A stretch of DNA of 64,000 nt from Candidatus Gastranaerophilales bacterium (GTDB taxonomy: Bacteria; Cyanobacteriota; Vampirovibrionia; Gastranaerophilales; Gastranaerophilaceae): positions 62,001-126,000 of the forward strand of contig CALUYZ010000003.1 in NCBI GenBank assembly GCA_944325175.1, written 5' to 3'. Shown here piece by piece: positions 15,298 through 24,287 of this stretch. The notes under the pieces were generated by a model. The model saw only the letters and a program-made list of their open reading frames with translations, did not search any database and was not told the DNA's origin. Numbering within the stretch: the first letter of the stretch is position 1; each line of letters begins with the position of its first letter. The position numbers and the translations under genes are program-made.

Positions 15298-17211
15298 TTA
15301 TTCCATATAAATATCTTTAATGGCATTTTTGAATTCTCTGACCAATTCCTCTGAATATTTTTTTCCTGCAAGGTTTTGAATTTCAATAATTGCTTCTTCT
15401 CTTGTAAAAGCTTTTCTGTACGGTCTTTCCGATATCATTGCAAAGAATGAATCCACGATTAAAATAATTTGAGAAATTAAAGGAATATCATCACCTTTTT
15501 TGTTGTCAGGGTATCCCGAACCGTCCCAATTTTCGTGGTGATGCTCAATAATAGGAATTATGCTTGAAACATGGCTTATCGGTTTTAAAATTTCTTGAGC
15601 GCCTAAAATCGGATGTTTTGTAATAACTTCTTTTTCTTCTTTTGTTAAAGGGGTAGTTTTAGAAAGAACATCTGTCGGTATCATTACATTGCCAATGTCG
15701 TATAAAAGCATGGCAAGTTTTAGTTTATCCATATCTGCTTTTGTTAATTCAAACCTTTTAGCTATAGCATAAGCAAGCTCTATTTTTTGTTTTGTTGTGC
15801 CTGAAGTGTAGTATGGAGTGTATGTTTTTGAGATAGCATCCACAACGTCAAACAAAAGCTCTTTTGCAAATATACCGTTGTTTGTTTCTTGTTTTGATTG
15901 AAGTTTTTTAATAAGTTCGTTTGCGGTTTTTTTGCCGAAGGGAATTTTATGTTGGTCTAAAATCTGAACAAATGCATCGATTGCAATGTTTTGCCATGAA
16001 ACAGATTCTTGTGCTTCTGCTAATTTAACCTGATTTCTGCCGTTTTGTTTTGCAAAATACATTGCTTTATCTGCAATTTCAACCAATTCATCAACATCTG
16101 TCGTCATTTCAATAAATGTGGCAACACCTATACTTGCGGTAACTTGCCCTACGCCTTCAACATGTTCTTGTTCTAAAGATGCTCTGATTCTTTCTGCTGC
16201 AACCATTGCGCCTTGTGAATCAACTCCGGGTAAGATTATTGTAAATTCTTCACCGCCAACTCTGCTTGGAACATCTACTGACCTTGAATTTTTATTTATA
16301 ACTCTTGCAACGGCTTTTATGGCTGCATCTCCGGCTGCATGACCAAGGGTATCGTTTATATGTTTTAATTTGTCCAAATCAAGTGAAATTAGGCTGAAAG
16401 GTTGATTTAGCCTTAGCGCACGGACAGCTTCTCTTGATAGCGCATCTTCATAAAATCTTCTGTTAAATAATTCTGTTAATGGGTCTGTAACCGCTTGTTT
16501 TTTTACTGTTTCGAAAAGATTTGCAATGGTAATTGCAAGTTCAATTTGCCTTGCAAAAAGATTAAGGAAGTTTAATTCAGAATCCTTGGCATCTTCTCTT
16601 GGCGAAAATACAATTAAAAGACCCGTAAAGCCTTTAGATACTATAGGAAGAGCAATTAACGATTTTGCCGGATTTTTTTGCTTGAATTCTTCAATTTTTT
16701 CATCGCTTAGCTCGAACGGTAAAATTTCGCCTAGAACCTTTTTTAGATTATCAAAATACATAATCTCATGGTTTTTTAAAACTTCATTCAGCTCATCGCC
16801 TTCTTTAATTACAAATCTTGTTTCAAAAAGGTTGTTTGGAAGGCATTTGTCGAGTTCATCGGAAAAAGAATTTTGAAGATATGTTCTAAATGCAAAAAAG
16901 CTGCCTTGAGTATCTAGTTGTTTTTGCAAAATGCAGCTGTAAATATAGCCAAATTCACCATGAAGGCTTGATACGATTGTTTCTAAAACGCTTGATAGGG
17001 GCCTTGATGAGTTCATCATATCCCAAACATGCTCTAAAGTTAAAAGGGTTTGGTTTGCTTTTCTTAATTCTTCCGTTCTAAGTGCAATTTCCTTTTCAAG
17101 CGCAATATTTCTTTGATATACCTCAATAAAATCGCTTTTTTGCTGGTACATCTTATCTTCAATTTGCTTCAGAGCGTCGCTTGAATTTTTTATCCAATCA
17201 AAAAGTCCCAT
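15298..17211 (-). CDS. GAF-GGDEF-HD-GYP protein with altered HD site
   Basis: 637 residues: N-terminal coiled coil (about 25-60), GAF domain (65-235), GGDEF domain and a C-terminal HD-GYP domain (400-637). The cyclase motif is intact (GGEEF 319-323) with an RxxD inhibitory site (RSVD). In the HD-GYP domain the HHE...DGSGYP signature is kept (HHHENWDGSGYP 557-568), but the defining HD is YD at 504-505 and the following IGK is IGN. Losing this metal-binding histidine suggests the phosphodiesterase half is impaired, leaving a cyclase or a c-di-GMP sensor. No transmembrane helix, so cytoplasmic. Confidence 0.92.
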   Translation of the reverse strand: MGLFDWIKNSSDALKQIEDKMYQQKSDFIEVYQRNIALEKEIALRTEELRKANQTLLTLEHVWDMMNSSRPLSSVLETIVSSLHGEFGYIYSCILQKQLDTQGSFFAFRTYLQNSFSDELDKCLPNNLFETRFVIKEGDELNEVLKNHEIMYFDNLKKVLGEILPFELSDEKIEEFKQKNPAKSLIALPIVSKGFTGLLIVFSPREDAKDSELNFLNLFARQIELAITIANLFETVKKQAVTDPLTELFNRRFYEDALSREAVRALRLNQPFSLISLDLDKLKHINDTLGHAAGDAAIKAVARVINKNSRSVDVPSRVGGEEFTIILPGVDSQGAMVAAERIRASLEQEHVEGVGQVTASIGVATFIEMTTDVDELVEIADKAMYFAKQNGRNQVKLAEAQESVSWQNIAIDAFVQILDQHKIPFGKKTANELIKKLQSKQETNNGIFAKELLFDVVDAISKTYTPYYTSGTTKQKIELAYAIAKRFELTKADMDKLKLAMLLYDIGNVMIPTDVLSKTTPLTKEEKEVITKHPILGAQEILKPISHVSSIIPIIEHHHENWDGSGYPDNKKGDDIPLISQIILIVDSFFAMISERPYRKAFTREEAIIEIQNLAGKKYSEELVREFKNAIKDIYME

Positions 17212-17263
17212 AAAATTAATTATACAACTTTTTTTTAAAAAAAGAAACGAACATATAAAAAAA

Positions 17264-17779
17264 TTAGTCTGTTATATAAAAATCTATTTTTTTATCAAAA
17301 ATGTTTGCATTAATGTTATCAACCACAAGTTCTTTATTAATTACAACAATTTTTTTTGCCTTAAATGAAGTATCTGAAAAAAGCCTGTCATAATAGCCTT
17401 TGCCATAGCCTATTCTGTTCATATTTTTATCAACGGCAAGGGCCGGTATAAAGGCTGTGTCTATTATTGATAAATTTTTGCAAAAAATGTTATCAACAGG
17501 TTCCATAACATTAAAAGAAGATTTTTTTAAATTATTTGAATACGGGCAAATTAAAAGATTATCACCTTCTACTTTTGGTAAATAAAAATTTTTATCTTTA
17601 AATTCCAATAAAGGTAAAAGATTTATTTCATATTTAAGAGGATAGAAAATTAAGACATTTTTTGCATCCAAAAATTCTTTCAAAGAGCAAATTTTTGAAA
17701 GAATTATATCAGACGCTTTTTTTATATTCAGCTGTTTTCTTAAAAGTTTATTGTTAGTTCTAATTAAGTTTTTATCCAT
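17264..17779 (-). CDS. 5-formyltetrahydrofolate cyclo-ligase
   Basis: Converts 5-formyl-THF to 5,10-methenyl-THF with ATP, returning the stored folate to use. 171 residues, a little short for the family (about 180-200). The signature NRIGYGKGYYDRLF near 121-134 (RxGxGxGYYDR) and the N-terminal RKQLNIKKAS region are diagnostic. Its ATG lies 7 bases after the stop of the 40-residue gene at 17787, so the two are likely coupled. Confidence 0.88.
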   Translation of the reverse strand: MDKNLIRTNNKLLRKQLNIKKASDIILSKICSLKEFLDAKNVLIFYPLKYEINLLPLLEFKDKNFYLPKVEGDNLLICPYSNNLKKSSFNVMEPVDNIFCKNLSIIDTAFIPALAVDKNMNRIGYGKGYYDRLFSDTSFKAKKIVVINKELVVDNINANIFDKKIDFYITD

Positions 17780-17786
17780 TAAAAAA

Positions 17787-17909
17787 TTAAACCATTCTTA
17801 ATATGGATTTTAACCATACCATAAAAAATGGCGGTTTGTCATTTTTTTCGGGCTTTTTTTCTTCTTTTTGATAAGCGGCAAGATAAGCCATAAATTCTTC
17901 GGAATACAT
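17787..17909 (-). CDS. 40-residue hypothetical protein
   Basis: A short frame on the minus strand, ATG at 17907-17909 and TAA at 17787-17789, with a strong AAAGGAG Shine-Dalgarno 6 bases before the ATG. The N-terminus is MYSEEFMAYLAAYQKEEKK, then a charged linker, then a hydrophobic-cationic tail (FFMVWLKSILRMV) that could be membrane-associated. It lies immediately upstream of the folate cyclo-ligase and downstream of the HIT gene. The strong ribosome site and the clean length make it a credible gene; the function is unknown. Confidence 0.65.
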   Translation of the reverse strand: MYSEEFMAYLAAYQKEEKKPEKNDKPPFFMVWLKSILRMV

Positions 17910-17989
17910 ATAAACTCCTTTTTTCTATATTTTTAATTAAGAGTGTTCTTAAATAAAAATTGCTTATTTAAAGAAAAATGTAAAGTTTT

Positions 17990-18319
17990 TTAACCAAGTG
18001 AGCCTAATTTTCTTCCTGAAATTATATGTATATGCAGGTGAAAAACCTCTTGACCGGCATCTTTACCTGTATTTATTACAGTTCTGTAACTTTCAATATT
18101 TAACTTTTTAACAACATTTTGAACTGTTTCCATAAGTTCTTTTAATAAATTTTTATCATCTACTTCAGATAAATTTGAATAGTGTTTTTTGGGAACAACG
18201 AGTAAATGAGTTGGCGCAACGGGGTTGATGTCTTTAAAAACAACAACATTTTCGGTTTCATAAACAAATTCTGTTTTGAATTCGCCGTTTGCAATTTTGC
18301 AAAATATACAATCTGACAT
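17990..18319 (-). CDS. HIT-family nucleotide-binding protein
   Basis: 109 residues. N-terminal DCIFCKIANGE with a CxxC and the C-terminal histidine triad HLHIHII (normally HxHxHxx) mark the HIT/PKCI branch, which hydrolyses nucleoside phosphoramidates such as AMP-lysine. The family's TxHxLVVPKKH segment appears as THLLVVPKKHY. AAAGGAG precedes the ATG. It is divergent from the exported protein at 18397 and shares a short regulatory region with it. Confidence 0.92.
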   Translation of the reverse strand: MSDCIFCKIANGEFKTEFVYETENVVVFKDINPVAPTHLLVVPKKHYSNLSEVDDKNLLKELMETVQNVVKKLNIESYRTVINTGKDAGQEVFHLHIHIISGRKLGSLG

Positions 18320-18354
18320 AAAAATCTCCTTTTTTTAGATTTTACACATTTAAT

Positions 18355-18368
18355 TTGTCATGTGACAA
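18355..18368. promoter_or_regulatory. Inverted repeat with back-to-back -35-like boxes
   Basis: TTGTCA-TG-TGACAA: each arm read on its own strand is TTGTCA. On the minus strand it stands 18 bases before TAAAAT, a fitting promoter for the HIT gene. On the plus strand it is 22 bases before TATAAT, which is rather long. It may equally be an operator. Confidence 0.4.
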
Positions 18369-18382
18369 TTTTTGAAACATAG

Positions 18383-18388
18383 TATAAT
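18383..18388 (+). promoter_or_regulatory. -10 box 8 bases before start codon
   Basis: A perfect TATAAT lies 8 bases before the ATG at 18397, and no Shine-Dalgarno fits between them. Transcription would start at or next to the ATG, i.e. a leaderless mRNA. Confidence 0.5.
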
Positions 18389-18396
18389 TTATTATT

Positions 18397-19476
18397 ATGA
18401 AACAAACCGTCAAAAAAATTTTATCTGCATTAATTATTATTAGCCTGTTTTCAGGTTATACACCTTGTTTCTCTGAAACCCTTAAAGGCTCTGTTGTAGA
18501 AGAAGGTGAATTTGTTGACAATAAAATGTTTACAGGCGAAATTGATAAGCTTGATAAAAAAGATAAAGTAAAATTGACTGTATCTCATGTTATTAGCGGC
18601 TCTATTAATGAAGCAGGGGATGAATTTTTTGCAGAAATTACAGAAAATGTTGCAGGCAAAAAAGGCGTTATTATTCCAAAAGGGACTATTGTCCATGGTA
18701 TTATACAACAAATTAATGACCCGAAAAAATTAAACAGAGATGGCTACATGCTCACCGCTTTTGATTATATGGTAACACCGGATGGCAGAAAAATACCAAT
18801 TCAAGGCAATTTGACAACAAAAGAAAATTTAGCCATAGGAACCGCTAAAAATGTAGCTCAACATGCGGGTGTTACTTTGGTTACAGGCGCAATAGGCGGG
18901 CTTATGAGTATTAATTTGTTTGGAATAGAGGCTGCAATAGCTTCTCATGGTATGACTGCAGCAGGTGGTGCCGCCATTGGGGGCGCAATAGGGCTTGTTT
19001 CAATGTTGAACAAAAAAGGCGATATTGCTCATCTTGCTCCTGGGGATGAATTTGAAATTGAAATATTGGGTGAAGTTGACCTTCCTGTTTTTTCAAGTGA
19101 AGCATTTAAAGAGGATGATATTTATCTGAATGGTTTAGATGTTGAAATATATAGCGCAAAATTTACAAAAGACCCCTTTGGTGATGATGATTTTATTACA
19201 ATTCAGTTAAAAATAACAAACAATAGTGATATAGATTTTTACCCCTTTGACATTGCTCTAACCGATGATGTAAAAAAAATTTATTACCCCTCTCCTTTTA
19301 CGGATAATGATATTTGGTTTAAAGCAATCAGAAGCGGAGAAAAGGCTGTTGGAAAAATTTCTTTTTCAGTTACAAGTAAAAAAAATAAACATTGGTTAAT
19401 TTTTATGGACAGAGGAACAAAAAAGCCCCTTGCAAAGTATTCAATAGAATCGCTTTTAATGTCGAATAAAAAATAA
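18397..19476 (+). CDS. Exported hypothetical protein with glycine-zipper segment
   Basis: 359 residues. A signal peptide (MKQTVKKILSALIIISLFSG, cleavage around 27) leads into a beta-rich domain with IIPKGTIVHGIIQQI, a pattern recalling the 'pKGT-v-G-v' strand of VirB10/TrbI-type and other envelope beta domains. The central GGAAIGGAIGLVSML is a glycine zipper, likely membrane-interacting. A second, DUF-like beta domain follows (about 240-350; TIQLKITNNSDIDFYPF). Probably periplasmic or envelope-associated. No conjugation genes are nearby, so I do not call it a transfer protein. Confidence 0.7.
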   Translation: MKQTVKKILSALIIISLFSGYTPCFSETLKGSVVEEGEFVDNKMFTGEIDKLDKKDKVKLTVSHVISGSINEAGDEFFAEITENVAGKKGVIIPKGTIVHGIIQQINDPKKLNRDGYMLTAFDYMVTPDGRKIPIQGNLTTKENLAIGTAKNVAQHAGVTLVTGAIGGLMSINLFGIEAAIASHGMTAAGGAAIGGAIGLVSMLNKKGDIAHLAPGDEFEIEILGEVDLPVFSSEAFKEDDIYLNGLDVEIYSAKFTKDPFGDDDFITIQLKITNNSDIDFYPFDIALTDDVKKIYYPSPFTDNDIWFKAIRSGEKAVGKISFSVTSKKNKHWLIFMDRGTKKPLAKYSIESLLMSNKK

Positions 19477-19546
19477 ACAGTTTGGCAATTTTTATGTTTT
19501 AGTTGTTTTTATATACATAAAAAGGTAACTGACTAATCGGTTTTTT

Positions 19547-20932
19547 ATGCAAAATAATATAGTTCAAAGCAGCTTATTACAATCTTATATGCAAAAAGCA
19601 GGTATCAATTCTCAAATTGGTGTAAATAATAGCACCAATAATGATACGGCTGCAATAAATGTGGCACAAAAACCGGATGCATTTCAAAAAGAAGGCGAAG
19701 AAGAAACCAAAAAAGGAAAAATTGCTAAGTATGCTCTTGGCGCTTCAATGGGAATAAGCGTTGCAGCAGCGATTATTGCTTCTTTTAGACACAAAGGCGG
19801 TGTTTTTAAAGCAGTTAAGCAAAATATATCTAAAGTAAAAAATGCGATAGTTGATGGCGGTAAAAAAACAGGTGAAACTATAAAAAATTCTAAGGTTTCA
19901 GCTGAAAATCTTACTGAATTTCAAAAGGGTGCAGATAATATAAGTAATGCCAAAGATTCAATAATAAGACATGTGCTTATGAAAATTCCCGGATATGAAA
20001 AATTTGACGCTTGGGCATCAGGAATATATAAAAAAGCAGCGCTCAAAACATTAAATAAAACATATTCAAATGCAAAAAATGCCGTTTCTCTTGCAGACGA
20101 TGCAGTTTTAGAGGCAGCAAAAAAAGCAGATGTTGACAAAACAACCCTTGAAAGATTAACAGAACTTGTCCAAAAAAGAAGACAAGGTTTGAGTGATTTT
20201 ACTTCAAACGAGGCTATACAATCAAGAATATCAAAGATTGACGATTCAATTCAAAGGCTTGATGATGACGCTTGGAAAACAATAAAAGATATTAAAGATG
20301 AAGGTCTTATGCAAGGCGCAAGAAAGCTTTCAAAAGAAGCGCTTGCAGAAGCAAGATTAAAAGAGGCAAAAAGAATTCAAGAAGAACTTATGCTGCCATA
20401 CAAAAATATGGGGCTAAGTGAAAGTGAAGCTCAAGAATATATTGAGCTTGCAGGAAAAATATTGGAAAATTCATCAGTTAACAATAAAACAATTCTAAAA
20501 AAAGCTGAAAAGGCTTTCAATAAAGCATTTTCGAAAGAAAAAACAGATTTCTTTGAAAAAATAAGAGATATAAATTACGGATGCGCGCCTTCCGATATAC
20601 TCAGCACGGCAGGAACCATTGCCACTTTGGGTTTATATACGGCACAAGCAGACACAAAGGAAGAAAAAGTAGGCGTAACTTTAACAACAGGAATTCCTTT
20701 GGCGGTTTCTCTGGGCACAACAATTACTATGACAACAAGAATGGTAGGGGGTGCAAAGGCTTTAATATTAGGCGCTCTGACTGGCTTTGGCGCTAATATT
20801 TTGGGTAAACAAATTAATAAAAAATATCAGGAAGTAAATGGAATAGAAAATGTTCCAAAAACAATTATCACTCTTGATGATTATGCCAATGAAGCAAAAG
20901 AGAAAGCAGACAGATTTATTCATACAGTATAA
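19547..20932 (+). CDS. Coiled-coil membrane-associated hypothetical protein
   Basis: 461 residues, not recognised. N-terminus polar (MQNNIVQSSLLQSYMQKAG), a hydrophobic helix at about 66-85 (YALGASMGISVAAAIIASF), a long alanine/lysine-rich helical region (90-350), and two C-terminal hydrophobic segments (about 360-375 and 385-430) rich in Gly and Ala. The layout matches other lineage-type proteins in this window (46276). A strong bidirectional terminator follows its stop directly. Confidence 0.65.
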   Translation: MQNNIVQSSLLQSYMQKAGINSQIGVNNSTNNDTAAINVAQKPDAFQKEGEEETKKGKIAKYALGASMGISVAAAIIASFRHKGGVFKAVKQNISKVKNAIVDGGKKTGETIKNSKVSAENLTEFQKGADNISNAKDSIIRHVLMKIPGYEKFDAWASGIYKKAALKTLNKTYSNAKNAVSLADDAVLEAAKKADVDKTTLERLTELVQKRRQGLSDFTSNEAIQSRISKIDDSIQRLDDDAWKTIKDIKDEGLMQGARKLSKEALAEARLKEAKRIQEELMLPYKNMGLSESEAQEYIELAGKILENSSVNNKTILKKAEKAFNKAFSKEKTDFFEKIRDINYGCAPSDILSTAGTIATLGLYTAQADTKEEKVGVTLTTGIPLAVSLGTTITMTTRMVGGAKALILGALTGFGANILGKQINKKYQEVNGIENVPKTIITLDDYANEAKEKADRFIHTV

Positions 20933-20962
20933 AAACCGCCCGTTTAAAACGAGCGGTTTTTT
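20931..20962. terminator. Bidirectional rho-independent terminator
   Basis: AAAACCGC...GCGGTTTT closes a long stem that continues with CGTTT/AAACG. A T-run on each strand lets it serve both the gene ending at 20932 and the ferredoxin gene ending at 20980 on the other strand. Confidence 0.85.
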
Positions 20963-20979
20963 AAAGTTTTATTAAAAAA

Positions 20980-21159
20980 CTATTCTTCAACAACGATAAC
21001 GCTTACAGGGCAGCCTTCAGCAGCTTCTTTAACAGCGTCTTCGTTGCCTGCAACTTTTGAATTGTCAGCAACTGCAACATCTTCTACTTTAAATACGTCA
21101 GGGCAGAATGATTCGCAAGCGCCGCAAGCGATGCAACCGTCTTCAATAGTAACTTTCAT
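20980..21159 (-). CDS. Single-cluster 4Fe-4S ferredoxin
   Basis: 59 residues from the ATG at 21157-21159, preceded by AAAGGAG. The motif GCIACGACESFCPD (C10, C13, C16... pattern CxxCxxxxC region) and a distant CP (EGCPVSVI) bind one 4Fe-4S cluster, as in Thermotoga- or Desulfovibrio-type ferredoxins. It likely carries electrons for anaerobic metabolism, possibly to the glutamate synthase at 55-60 kb. Codon use is noticeably richer in GC than its neighbours (GGCGCTTGC), usual for a highly expressed gene. Confidence 0.9.
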   Translation of the reverse strand: MKVTIEDGCIACGACESFCPDVFKVEDVAVADNSKVAGNEDAVKEAAEGCPVSVIVVEE

Positions 21160-21343
21160 TTAATAACTCCTTTAAATTAAAAATTGTATTAACTTTTATG
21201 TATGTCATGATACAAGCAATAAAAATAAATTGCAAGTTTAATAAAAACACCTTTATTGATAAAGTTTTAGAGTGAAATTTTATTGAATTTAATAACTTTT
21301 TGTGAGATAATATGTGAGCAAAATGTATAATGAGGTATTAGCG

Positions 21344-22117
21344 TTGATTAAAGTCGGAGTAACCGGTGCTTTAGGCAGAATGGGACAAGAAGTTGTTAAA
21401 GCAGTTATAAACGATAATGAAACCGCTCTTGTTTGTGCCATTGATAAATTGGAAACCGGAAAAAATGTTTTTGAGTCAGTTAATATTGAATCTGACATTT
21501 TAAAATCAATAGAGGTAAACAAACCCGATGTAATTGTTGATTTTACTGAACCTTCCATTGTTTTTGAAAATGCGAAATTATATATAAAAAATAAAGTAAA
21601 GCCTGTTATTGGTACTACAGGTTTATCTGATGAACAAATTGATGAATTGAAAAAACTGTCTTTGGAATATAACACAGGCTGCTTAATTGCTCCAAACTTT
21701 GCAACCGGTGCAGTTTTAATGATGATGTTTTCAAAAATGGCTGCAAAATATTTTAATAATGCAGAAATAATTGAACTTCATCACAATCAAAAAAAAGATG
21801 CACCTTCAGGAACTGCAATTAAAACTGCCAAAATGATGGCAGAAGCCAATTCTGACTTTAAAAAAGGAAATATTAAAGATACAGAACTTATTCAAGGTGC
21901 GAGAGGGGCTGAAAGCTACGGCAACATAAACATTCATTCTGTTAGGATGCCCGGGTTTGTTGCTTCTCAAGAAGTAATTTTTGGTGCAAACGGGCAAGTT
22001 TTAACAATTAAACACGATACATCAAACAGAGAATGTTTTATGCCCGGTGTTATCCTTGCAATTAAACATGTTTACAGAGAAAATGACTTTGTCTTCGGAT
22101 TGGAGAATATACTATGA
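21344..22117 (+). CDS. dapB: 4-hydroxy-tetrahydrodipicolinate reductase
   Basis: Reduces HTPA in lysine/diaminopimelate synthesis. N-terminal KVGVTGALGRMGQEV is the NAD(P)-binding loop; LHHNQKKDAPSGTA is the DapB signature with the catalytic His and Lys. The frame is open from a GTG at 21314, but family members begin right at (M)IKVGVTG, and a GAGG stands 8 bases before the TTG at 21344, so I choose TTG. An ATG at 21323 is the alternative. The stop overlaps asd by 4 bases (ATGA). Confidence 0.93.
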   Translation: MIKVGVTGALGRMGQEVVKAVINDNETALVCAIDKLETGKNVFESVNIESDILKSIEVNKPDVIVDFTEPSIVFENAKLYIKNKVKPVIGTTGLSDEQIDELKKLSLEYNTGCLIAPNFATGAVLMMMFSKMAAKYFNNAEIIELHHNQKKDAPSGTAIKTAKMMAEANSDFKKGNIKDTELIQGARGAESYGNINIHSVRMPGFVASQEVIFGANGQVLTIKHDTSNRECFMPGVILAIKHVYRENDFVFGLENIL

Positions 22118-23130
22118 AAAAACCTAATTTAGCAGTACTTGGCGCAACAGGCGTTGTTGGAAGAGAAATTTTATCTATTTTGGAAGAACAAAAAGTTGAA
22201 TTTAATGAAATTAAATTTTTGTCTTCTTATCGTTCCGCAGGCTCAAAAATAACATTTATGGGCAAAGAATACATTGTAGAAGAAGCAAAACCCGAATCTT
22301 TTGAAAATGTGAATATTGTTTTAGCATCCGCCGGCGGTTCAACAAGTTTGAAATTGGCTCCTGAAGCTGCAAAAAGAGGTGCAGTTTTTATTGATAATTC
22401 AAGCGCATTCAGAATGGATAAAGATGTTCCTTTAGTTATAGCAGGCGTTAACGATGACGACCTTAAAAATCATAAAGGAATTATTGCAAATCCTAACTGC
22501 TCAACTTCACAATTAATGCTTGTTTTAAAGCCGTTAAATGATTACGCTAAAATTAAAAGATTAATTGTTTCAACCTATCAAGCCGTTTCAGGCGCAGGTT
22601 TGGCTGCAATTAACGAATTAACCGACAATACAAAAGTTAATTTGATAGGCATGCCTTATGAACCAAAAGCGTTTAAGCATGAAATAGGTTTCAATTTGAT
22701 TCCTCAAATTGATTCTTTTACGGAAAACGGCTATACAAAAGAAGAAATGAAAGTTACAAATGAAACCAGAAAAATTCTTCATTTGAGCGAAAATGTTCCT
22801 ATTTCTTGTACTGCAGTAAGAGTTCCTGTATACAGAGGACATTCTGAAGCAGTTACCATTGAATTTGAAAATGAAATAACACCGGAAAAAACAAAAGAAA
22901 TTTTAGCAAACGCTTACGGTGTTAAATTAGAAGATGATATTGATAATTTTGTATACCCTACGCCAAAAGAATGTGCAGGAAAAGACCCTGTTTATGTTGG
23001 CAGAATAAGAAAATCTTTAGCTTTTGAAAATGCAATAGATTTATTCTGTGTTGCAGACAATTTGAGAATCGGTGCTGCACTTAACACAGTAAGGTTAGCA
23101 ATGAAAGTTATTGAAATGGGATTATATTAA
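22114..23130 (+). CDS. asd: Aspartate-semialdehyde dehydrogenase
   Basis: Makes aspartate semialdehyde from aspartyl phosphate, linking lysC to dapA. 338 residues: N-terminal LAVLGATGVVGREIL (NADP loop), the active-site cysteine in IANPNCSTSQ (about residue 129), and the VPVYRGHSEAVTIEF substrate motif with the catalytic His. GGAG lies 8 bases before the ATG, within the end of dapB. A 13-base gap leads to dapA. Confidence 0.95.
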   Translation: MKKPNLAVLGATGVVGREILSILEEQKVEFNEIKFLSSYRSAGSKITFMGKEYIVEEAKPESFENVNIVLASAGGSTSLKLAPEAAKRGAVFIDNSSAFRMDKDVPLVIAGVNDDDLKNHKGIIANPNCSTSQLMLVLKPLNDYAKIKRLIVSTYQAVSGAGLAAINELTDNTKVNLIGMPYEPKAFKHEIGFNLIPQIDSFTENGYTKEEMKVTNETRKILHLSENVPISCTAVRVPVYRGHSEAVTIEFENEITPEKTKEILANAYGVKLEDDIDNFVYPTPKECAGKDPVYVGRIRKSLAFENAIDLFCVADNLRIGAALNTVRLAMKVIEMGLY

Positions 23131-23143
23131 TAAGGAATAGAAC

Positions 23144-24046
23144 ATGAATTTAAGATACGATGCAGGCGAGGTTATAACAGCAATGGTTACTCCCTTTAAT
23201 GAAAAAAGGGAAGTGGACTTTGAAGCTTTGGAGAAACTTGTTCGTCACCTGATTAATTCAAATTCTGATGCAATTTTGGTTGCCGGAACAACGGGTGAAA
23301 GCCCTACTTTAACCCATGAAGAGGAATATGAAATATTGTATCAGGTAAAATCTACCGTTCAGGGTGCAAGAAAAGTTATAATGGGCGCAGGTTCAAATTC
23401 AACAAGAACCGCCGTAGATTCAAGCAAAAAAGCGGTTGAGCTTGGAGCTGATGCTATTTTATCGGTTGTTCCATATTATAATAAGCCAAACCAACAGGGA
23501 ATAATTGAACATTTTAGCGCTATTGCACGTGCAGTTGATATTCCTATTATTATGTATAATATCCCCGGAAGAACCGGTGTTAATATGACACCTCAAACGG
23601 CAGCATTTTTGGCAAAAGAATTTCCAAACATTGTTGCTCTAAAACAAAGCTTCCCTGATATGGATATTATAACAGAGCTAAAATCCCTCTGCCCTGATGA
23701 TTTTGCGATTTATTGCGGGGATGACAGCTTAACGCTGCCTATGCTATCTTTAGGTGCGCATGGGGTAATTTCAGTTGCATCCCATGTTGTAGGTGATGAA
23801 ATTAAATCTTTAATTCATAACTATAAATCGGGTCAAGTTAAGGCTGCAAGAAATATGCACCAAAAATTGTATCCATTGTTCAGGAAACTTTTTATGGCGC
23901 CAAACCCTGTGCCTGTTAAGGCTGTTTTATCAAGATTAAAGATGATTGAAAATTTTGTAAGACGCCCTTTGGTTGAATTAAACGAAATGGAAAGAGCCGA
24001 ACTTTTTGATGTATTGAATTCAGTTTTGGAAAGCATCGGCAAATAA
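23144..24046 (+). CDS. dapA: 4-hydroxy-tetrahydrodipicolinate synthase
   Basis: Condenses pyruvate with aspartate semialdehyde. 300 residues, TIM barrel. AGTTGESPTLTHEE is the family signature 1, YNIPGRTGVNM carries the catalytic Tyr, and the Schiff-base Lys is in VALKQSFPD. TAAGGAA precedes the ATG. It ends the dapB-asd-dapA operon; a terminator follows 6 bases after the stop, and that terminator is part of a repeat array. Confidence 0.95.
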   Translation: MNLRYDAGEVITAMVTPFNEKREVDFEALEKLVRHLINSNSDAILVAGTTGESPTLTHEEEYEILYQVKSTVQGARKVIMGAGSNSTRTAVDSSKKAVELGADAILSVVPYYNKPNQQGIIEHFSAIARAVDIPIIMYNIPGRTGVNMTPQTAAFLAKEFPNIVALKQSFPDMDIITELKSLCPDDFAIYCGDDSLTLPMLSLGAHGVISVASHVVGDEIKSLIHNYKSGQVKAARNMHQKLYPLFRKLFMAPNPVPVKAVLSRLKMIENFVRRPLVELNEMERAELFDVLNSVLESIGK

Positions 24047-24051
24047 ATATT

Positions 24052-24077
24052 AAGCCCCTTAAACAAAGGGGCTTTTT
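24052..24077. terminator. Terminator after dapA (copy 1)
   Basis: AAGCCCCTT (24052-24060) pairs with AAGGGGCTT (24066-24074), followed by Ts. It is repeated at 24262-24287 and 24472-24497 within the array, and the last copy also ends trxA on the minus strand. Confidence 0.85.
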
Positions 24078-24261
24078 AGTATATAGAAATTTAATTATAA
24101 ATATTTTTGAACATTTGAAATTATATGAGATTTTGGCATTAGCCCCACAAGAGTTTCTTTAGGTTCGCCATTTTGAAAAATATAGAGGCTATGAGAAAGT
24201 TAATTTCATATTTTCGTGCTTGTAATGTTGACCTTTTAAAGGGTGTTAATAAATAAATATT

Positions 24262-24287
24262 AAGCCCCTTAAACAAAGGGGCTTTTT
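24262..24287. terminator. Terminator copy 2 in repeat array
   Basis: Exact copy of the hairpin after dapA, second unit of the 210-bp array. Confidence 0.75.

Noticed and set aside
16526-16876. 116-codon frame opposite the GAF-GGDEF-HD-GYP gene
   Set aside because: Lies entirely within a gene with strong domain support; serine- and leucine-rich shadow without a Shine-Dalgarno.
18397-19476. Conjugation protein TrbI/VirB10
   Set aside because: Only a short beta-strand pattern matches; there is a cleavable signal, no TrbI C-terminal domain, and no conjugation genes nearby.
20581-20796. 71-codon frame inside the coiled-coil membrane protein gene
   Set aside because: Overlaps a longer convincing gene in the same direction; composition typical of a frame-shifted shadow.
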